DNA of 64,000 nt, taken from the NCBI GenBank assembly GCA_035561135.1, contig DATMYA010000014.1:1-64000 (forward strand), written 5' to 3'. This DNA is from Clostridia bacterium. Its GTDB lineage: Bacteria; Acidobacteriota; Terriglobia; Terriglobales; Acidobacteriaceae. A model generated the notes under the pieces. The model searched no databases, was not told where the DNA came from, and worked only from the letters and a program-made list of their open reading frames with translations. Position numbers and translations under genes: made by a program. This document shows positions 61,856 to 64,000 of the stretch, piece by piece (within the stretch, counting starts at the first letter, position 1; each line of letters opens with the position of its first letter).

Positions 61856-62593
61856 CTACTGCTTGCTCAGCATCAGCGGAGTTGGCTTGCCATTCTGTGT
61901 GAAAGTTCCTCTGATGGTGCTTGCGAAACCATCAATCGTGCCTTCGAACTTCGCGTTGATCTCCGGGATTGAGAAGCGAAAGGCCTTCTCGGTATTGGAC
62001 AGCTCTGGGACGGCAATGCCGAACGTGTCCTGATCGGGACTGTCGGCCGTCGCGCGCGTACCACCTGCCCCGCGACGCACGTGCAGGACGAAGCGTAGTT
62101 TGCGCTGGCCAATGTCGAGCAGGCCTTCCCAGTCGCCCAGGAACTCGCCGGTCACAACAGGCACATCGGGCGAAGCGCCCGCATCTGCCGGGCTGCCGAG
62201 TTTGAATAGCGTCAGCGATGCGCTGTCTGAGCCCTGGGAGAAGATGCCTTCCATACGGGTCGGCCCCCAGGGGATGCGGCCCTCATAGATGGCGCCGAGC
62301 TTGGGCATGTCGAAGCGCAGCCTTGCGTTGTAGTAAGCGAAACGCATTCCTTCCACGCCATACTGGCTCTGGTCAGGACTGTCGACGGTGACGCGCACGG
62401 AGTCCTTGTCTCGGACAATGTGCAGCACGACTTTCATGCGTTCGCCGTGCAGCTTCATGCTGCCTTCCCAGTCGCCGAGAACCTCGTCGATCGAGTTGCC
62501 GGGTTTATCTTTCCTCTTCTTGTCCTTATCGCTCGCGAGCACGACGCCGCAGCAAAGCAGCAGTGTCAGCGCGATCGCAACCGCTCGTTTCAT
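61856..62593 (-). CDS. Secreted protein with two tandem repeats of unknown function
   Basis: A 245-aa exported protein (signal peptide AVAIALTLLLCCGVVLA) with two repeated domains of about 95 residues: LGDWEGSMKLHGERMKVVLH in the first and LGDWEGLLDIGQRKLRFVLH in the second, both followed by DSPDQ and a FxGxxxxxxxxxxGxFxQ ending. Similar single units occur attached to secreted hydrolases. No enzyme signature is visible. ATG 62593 is used, with GGAG about 7 nt upstream. Confidence 0.82.
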   Translation of the reverse strand: MKRAVAIALTLLLCCGVVLASDKDKKRKDKPGNSIDEVLGDWEGSMKLHGERMKVVLHIVRDKDSVRVTVDSPDQSQYGVEGMRFAYYNARLRFDMPKLGAIYEGRIPWGPTRMEGIFSQGSDSASLTLFKLGSPADAGASPDVPVVTGEFLGDWEGLLDIGQRKLRFVLHVRRGAGGTRATADSPDQDTFGIAVPELSNTEKAFRFSIPEINAKFEGTIDGFASTIRGTFTQNGKPTPLMLSKQ

Positions 62594-62626
62594 CTTCAGT
62601 CTCCGCAACTCGCAAACAGTTTACGA

Positions 62627-63730
62627 CTATGTCCAGCGGAACCAGCGCAAGGCCAGGAAGAAGGATATTCCGCCCCAGAGTAGGAGCACCAGCAGTTCCC
62701 TGCTCTGTGAAAGCAAAGGCGCGCCTTCCAAAATGATCGCGCGCAAGGCATCATTGGCGGCCGTGAGAGGCAGGGCCTTGATGAATGGCTGCGCAGCCGC
62801 CGGGAAACGCTCGTAAGAAAAGAACACGCCGGAGAATATCCACATCGGCATCATGACAAGGTTGATCAATCCGCTGACGCTCTCGATCTTCTGTGCGCGG
62901 CTCGCGGTGAGCAACCCGAGTCCGGCGAATGAGAGCGCGCCGATGGTGCCGAGAACGAGTACGCTCAGCAGCGACCCAAGCATGCGCATTTGGAAGAACA
63001 GGATGCCGAAGCCTAGCAGCAAGCCCACTTCGACAAGCATGAGGACAAGGCGACTGCTGGTCAGCGCGAGCAGGAAGTCGCTGCGCCGCATTGGCGTGGC
63101 AAGATAACGCTTTAGCAGCTTGCGCTGGCGCATCTCGACCAAGGCGAAACCGATGCCCCACATGCCGGAATTCATGAGATTCATGCCGAGCAGGCCCGGA
63201 ATCAGGAAGTCAATATATCTCGCTCCGGGCTCGCTGCTCTCGGTAGCGATAGTTCGCAAGGGGTTGGCGCGTCCCGCGCCGCTCTGTATGGCATTTTCCA
63301 CCTGCACCCGCGCCAACACGCTCTCCGGACGACCGGGATCGTAAAGATACTGGAAGCTTCCGTCCGCATTTGCCGTGATGACGAGTGCGTACTTGCCAAG
63401 CCGGAAGCGCTTTCGCGCCTCGGACTCGTTCAGCACGTCCGCATGAATCGGCGTGCCCGACCGCTGGATAAGCTCTACCGCGTGCTGCGATGTCGCGCCA
63501 TTGACGATGGCGACTGCAGGAACGTCGGCGGGCTTGTTGCGGAACGCGACCCCCAGACCAAAAGCAAGTAGCAGAGGAAAAACGAAGACCCAGAAGATCA
63601 CTTCCGGTTCGCGCTTCAGCTCCTTCATGCGCGCAACCAGCAGATGGTTGAAGCCGGAGAAGCGCCCGTTGCGCCGCACAGGGTAAGTGGTCTCTTCGAT
63701 TTTCTTGTGTTCAGTCGTCGCTATCGGCAT
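62627..63730 (-). CDS. ABC-2 type transporter permease
   Basis: A 367-aa permease. N-terminal helix (VIFWVFVFPLLLAFGLGVAF), periplasmic loop of about 140 residues, then five helices, including SGMWGIGFALVEMRQRKLLK, which is typical. ATG 63730 overlaps the upstream ATPase stop (TGATG), so the two are coupled. Substrate unknown. Confidence 0.9.
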   Translation of the reverse strand: MPIATTEHKKIEETTYPVRRNGRFSGFNHLLVARMKELKREPEVIFWVFVFPLLLAFGLGVAFRNKPADVPAVAIVNGATSQHAVELIQRSGTPIHADVLNESEARKRFRLGKYALVITANADGSFQYLYDPGRPESVLARVQVENAIQSGAGRANPLRTIATESSEPGARYIDFLIPGLLGMNLMNSGMWGIGFALVEMRQRKLLKRYLATPMRRSDFLLALTSSRLVLMLVEVGLLLGFGILFFQMRMLGSLLSVLVLGTIGALSFAGLGLLTASRAQKIESVSGLINLVMMPMWIFSGVFFSYERFPAAAQPFIKALPLTAANDALRAIILEGAPLLSQSRELLVLLLWGGISFFLALRWFRWT

Positions 63731-64000
63731 CACGCTTCCCGCAAATGTCGTCCCGTGAGGTTAACGAACACGTCCTCCAGGCTTGCTTGCCTGGTCGTGA
63801 GGTGCTCAAGCTTCCAGCCATGCGACTGAACGGCGGCGAGCAGCGCAGGAATGGTCTCGTGGGGTTCTCGGACATTCAGGAACATGCGTCCGTCCTCTTC
63901 GTGCGCGTCGTTTACGCCCGGCAACTTTCGCCAGAACTCCGGAGCAACACCGTCGCCCGCCGCCGCCACCTCGATGACGTGGTGTCCGCTGAGCCGTGCA
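63730..64000 (-). CDS. ABC transporter ATPase, C-terminal fragment cut by the window end
   Basis: Open to the right edge; only the last 89 residues or so are seen. The tail EHLTTRQASLEDVFVNLTGR is the C-terminus of ABC-2-type exporter ATPases. Walker motifs lie outside the window. The gene is the partner of the permease that follows it. Confidence 0.85.
   Translation of the reverse strand, partial: ARLSGHHVIEVAAAGDGVAPEFWRKLPGVNDAHEEDGRMFLNVREPHETIPALLAAVQSHGWKLEHLTTRQASLEDVFVNLTGRHLREA

Noticed and set aside
1-64000. CRISPR array, prophage, insertion sequence or integrative element
   Set aside because: No regularly spaced repeats, integrase, transposase, terminal repeats or attachment duplications were seen.

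Overview
The window looks like a chromosomal segment of an Acidobacteriota bacterium, probably of the Terriglobia type. The reasons are a secreted VWA-domain protein of the acidobacterial VWFA-related family, a transmembrane Ser/Thr kinase with TolB-like and TPR modules, an S46 dipeptidyl peptidase, moderately high GC, and two-domain M16 peptidase pairs. This is inference from gene content; there is no rRNA or other phylogenetic marker. I saw no tRNA, rRNA, insertion sequence, prophage or CRISPR array. Almost all the DNA is coding, on both strands.

Layout. 1-3.6 kb: end of a surface polysaccharide locus (O-antigen ligase C-terminus, membrane-bound nucleotide-sugar 4,6-dehydratase) and a methyltransferase, closed by a bidirectional terminator. 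3.6-7.9 kb: an RND efflux pump and its adaptor, behind a promoter with a palindromic operator. 8.15-9.7 kb: promoter, GEMM/c-di-GMP-type riboswitch and a secreted subtilisin-like protease. 9.8-14.2 kb: a DMSO-reductase-type molybdoenzyme operon (A, B, C subunits), with a frameshift in the A subunit, and a YkgJ-type cysteine-cluster protein. 14.2-19.0 kb: VWA protein and a translationally coupled M16 peptidase pair (one active, one lacking the zinc motif). 19.1-25.0 kb: methyltransferase, DinB-like protein, CoA-binding protein, Tex, and a phosphofructokinase with PPi-type residues. 25.3-29.7 kb: a NarL-type two-component pair and otsBA for trehalose synthesis. 29.8-35.8 kb: DNA polymerase IV, S46 peptidase, SDR oxidoreductase and a dihydroorotate-dehydrogenase-like flavoprotein. 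35.8-39.4 kb: pyruvate:ferredoxin oxidoreductase, coupled to that flavoprotein.

39.7-45.6 kb: a six-gene TetR/HlyD/ABC/ABC/permease/permease export operon with the gene order of E. coli ybhGFSR, with a perfect 12-bp inverted-repeat operator before the regulator. 45.7-55.0 kb: a small PD-(D/E)XK nuclease-like protein, the Ser/Thr kinase, and an AddAB-like helicase/nuclease pair. 55.2-59.3 kb: an OsmC-family protein and gatDE, a tRNA-dependent amidotransferase usually regarded as archaeal. 59.5-64.0 kb: an MscS-family channel with a long periplasmic coiled coil, a small alpha/beta-barrel protein, an internally duplicated secreted protein, and an ABC-2 exporter cut by the window end.

The most striking items are the GEMM riboswitch in front of a secreted protease, bacterial gatDE, the AddAB-like pair whose B subunit keeps Fe-S cysteines but has no Walker A, the frameshifted molybdoenzyme, and several clear operator palindromes (RND promoter, TetR promoter, CRP-like sites near nifJ and tetR). 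I did not find a convincing wholly undescribed multi-gene system.
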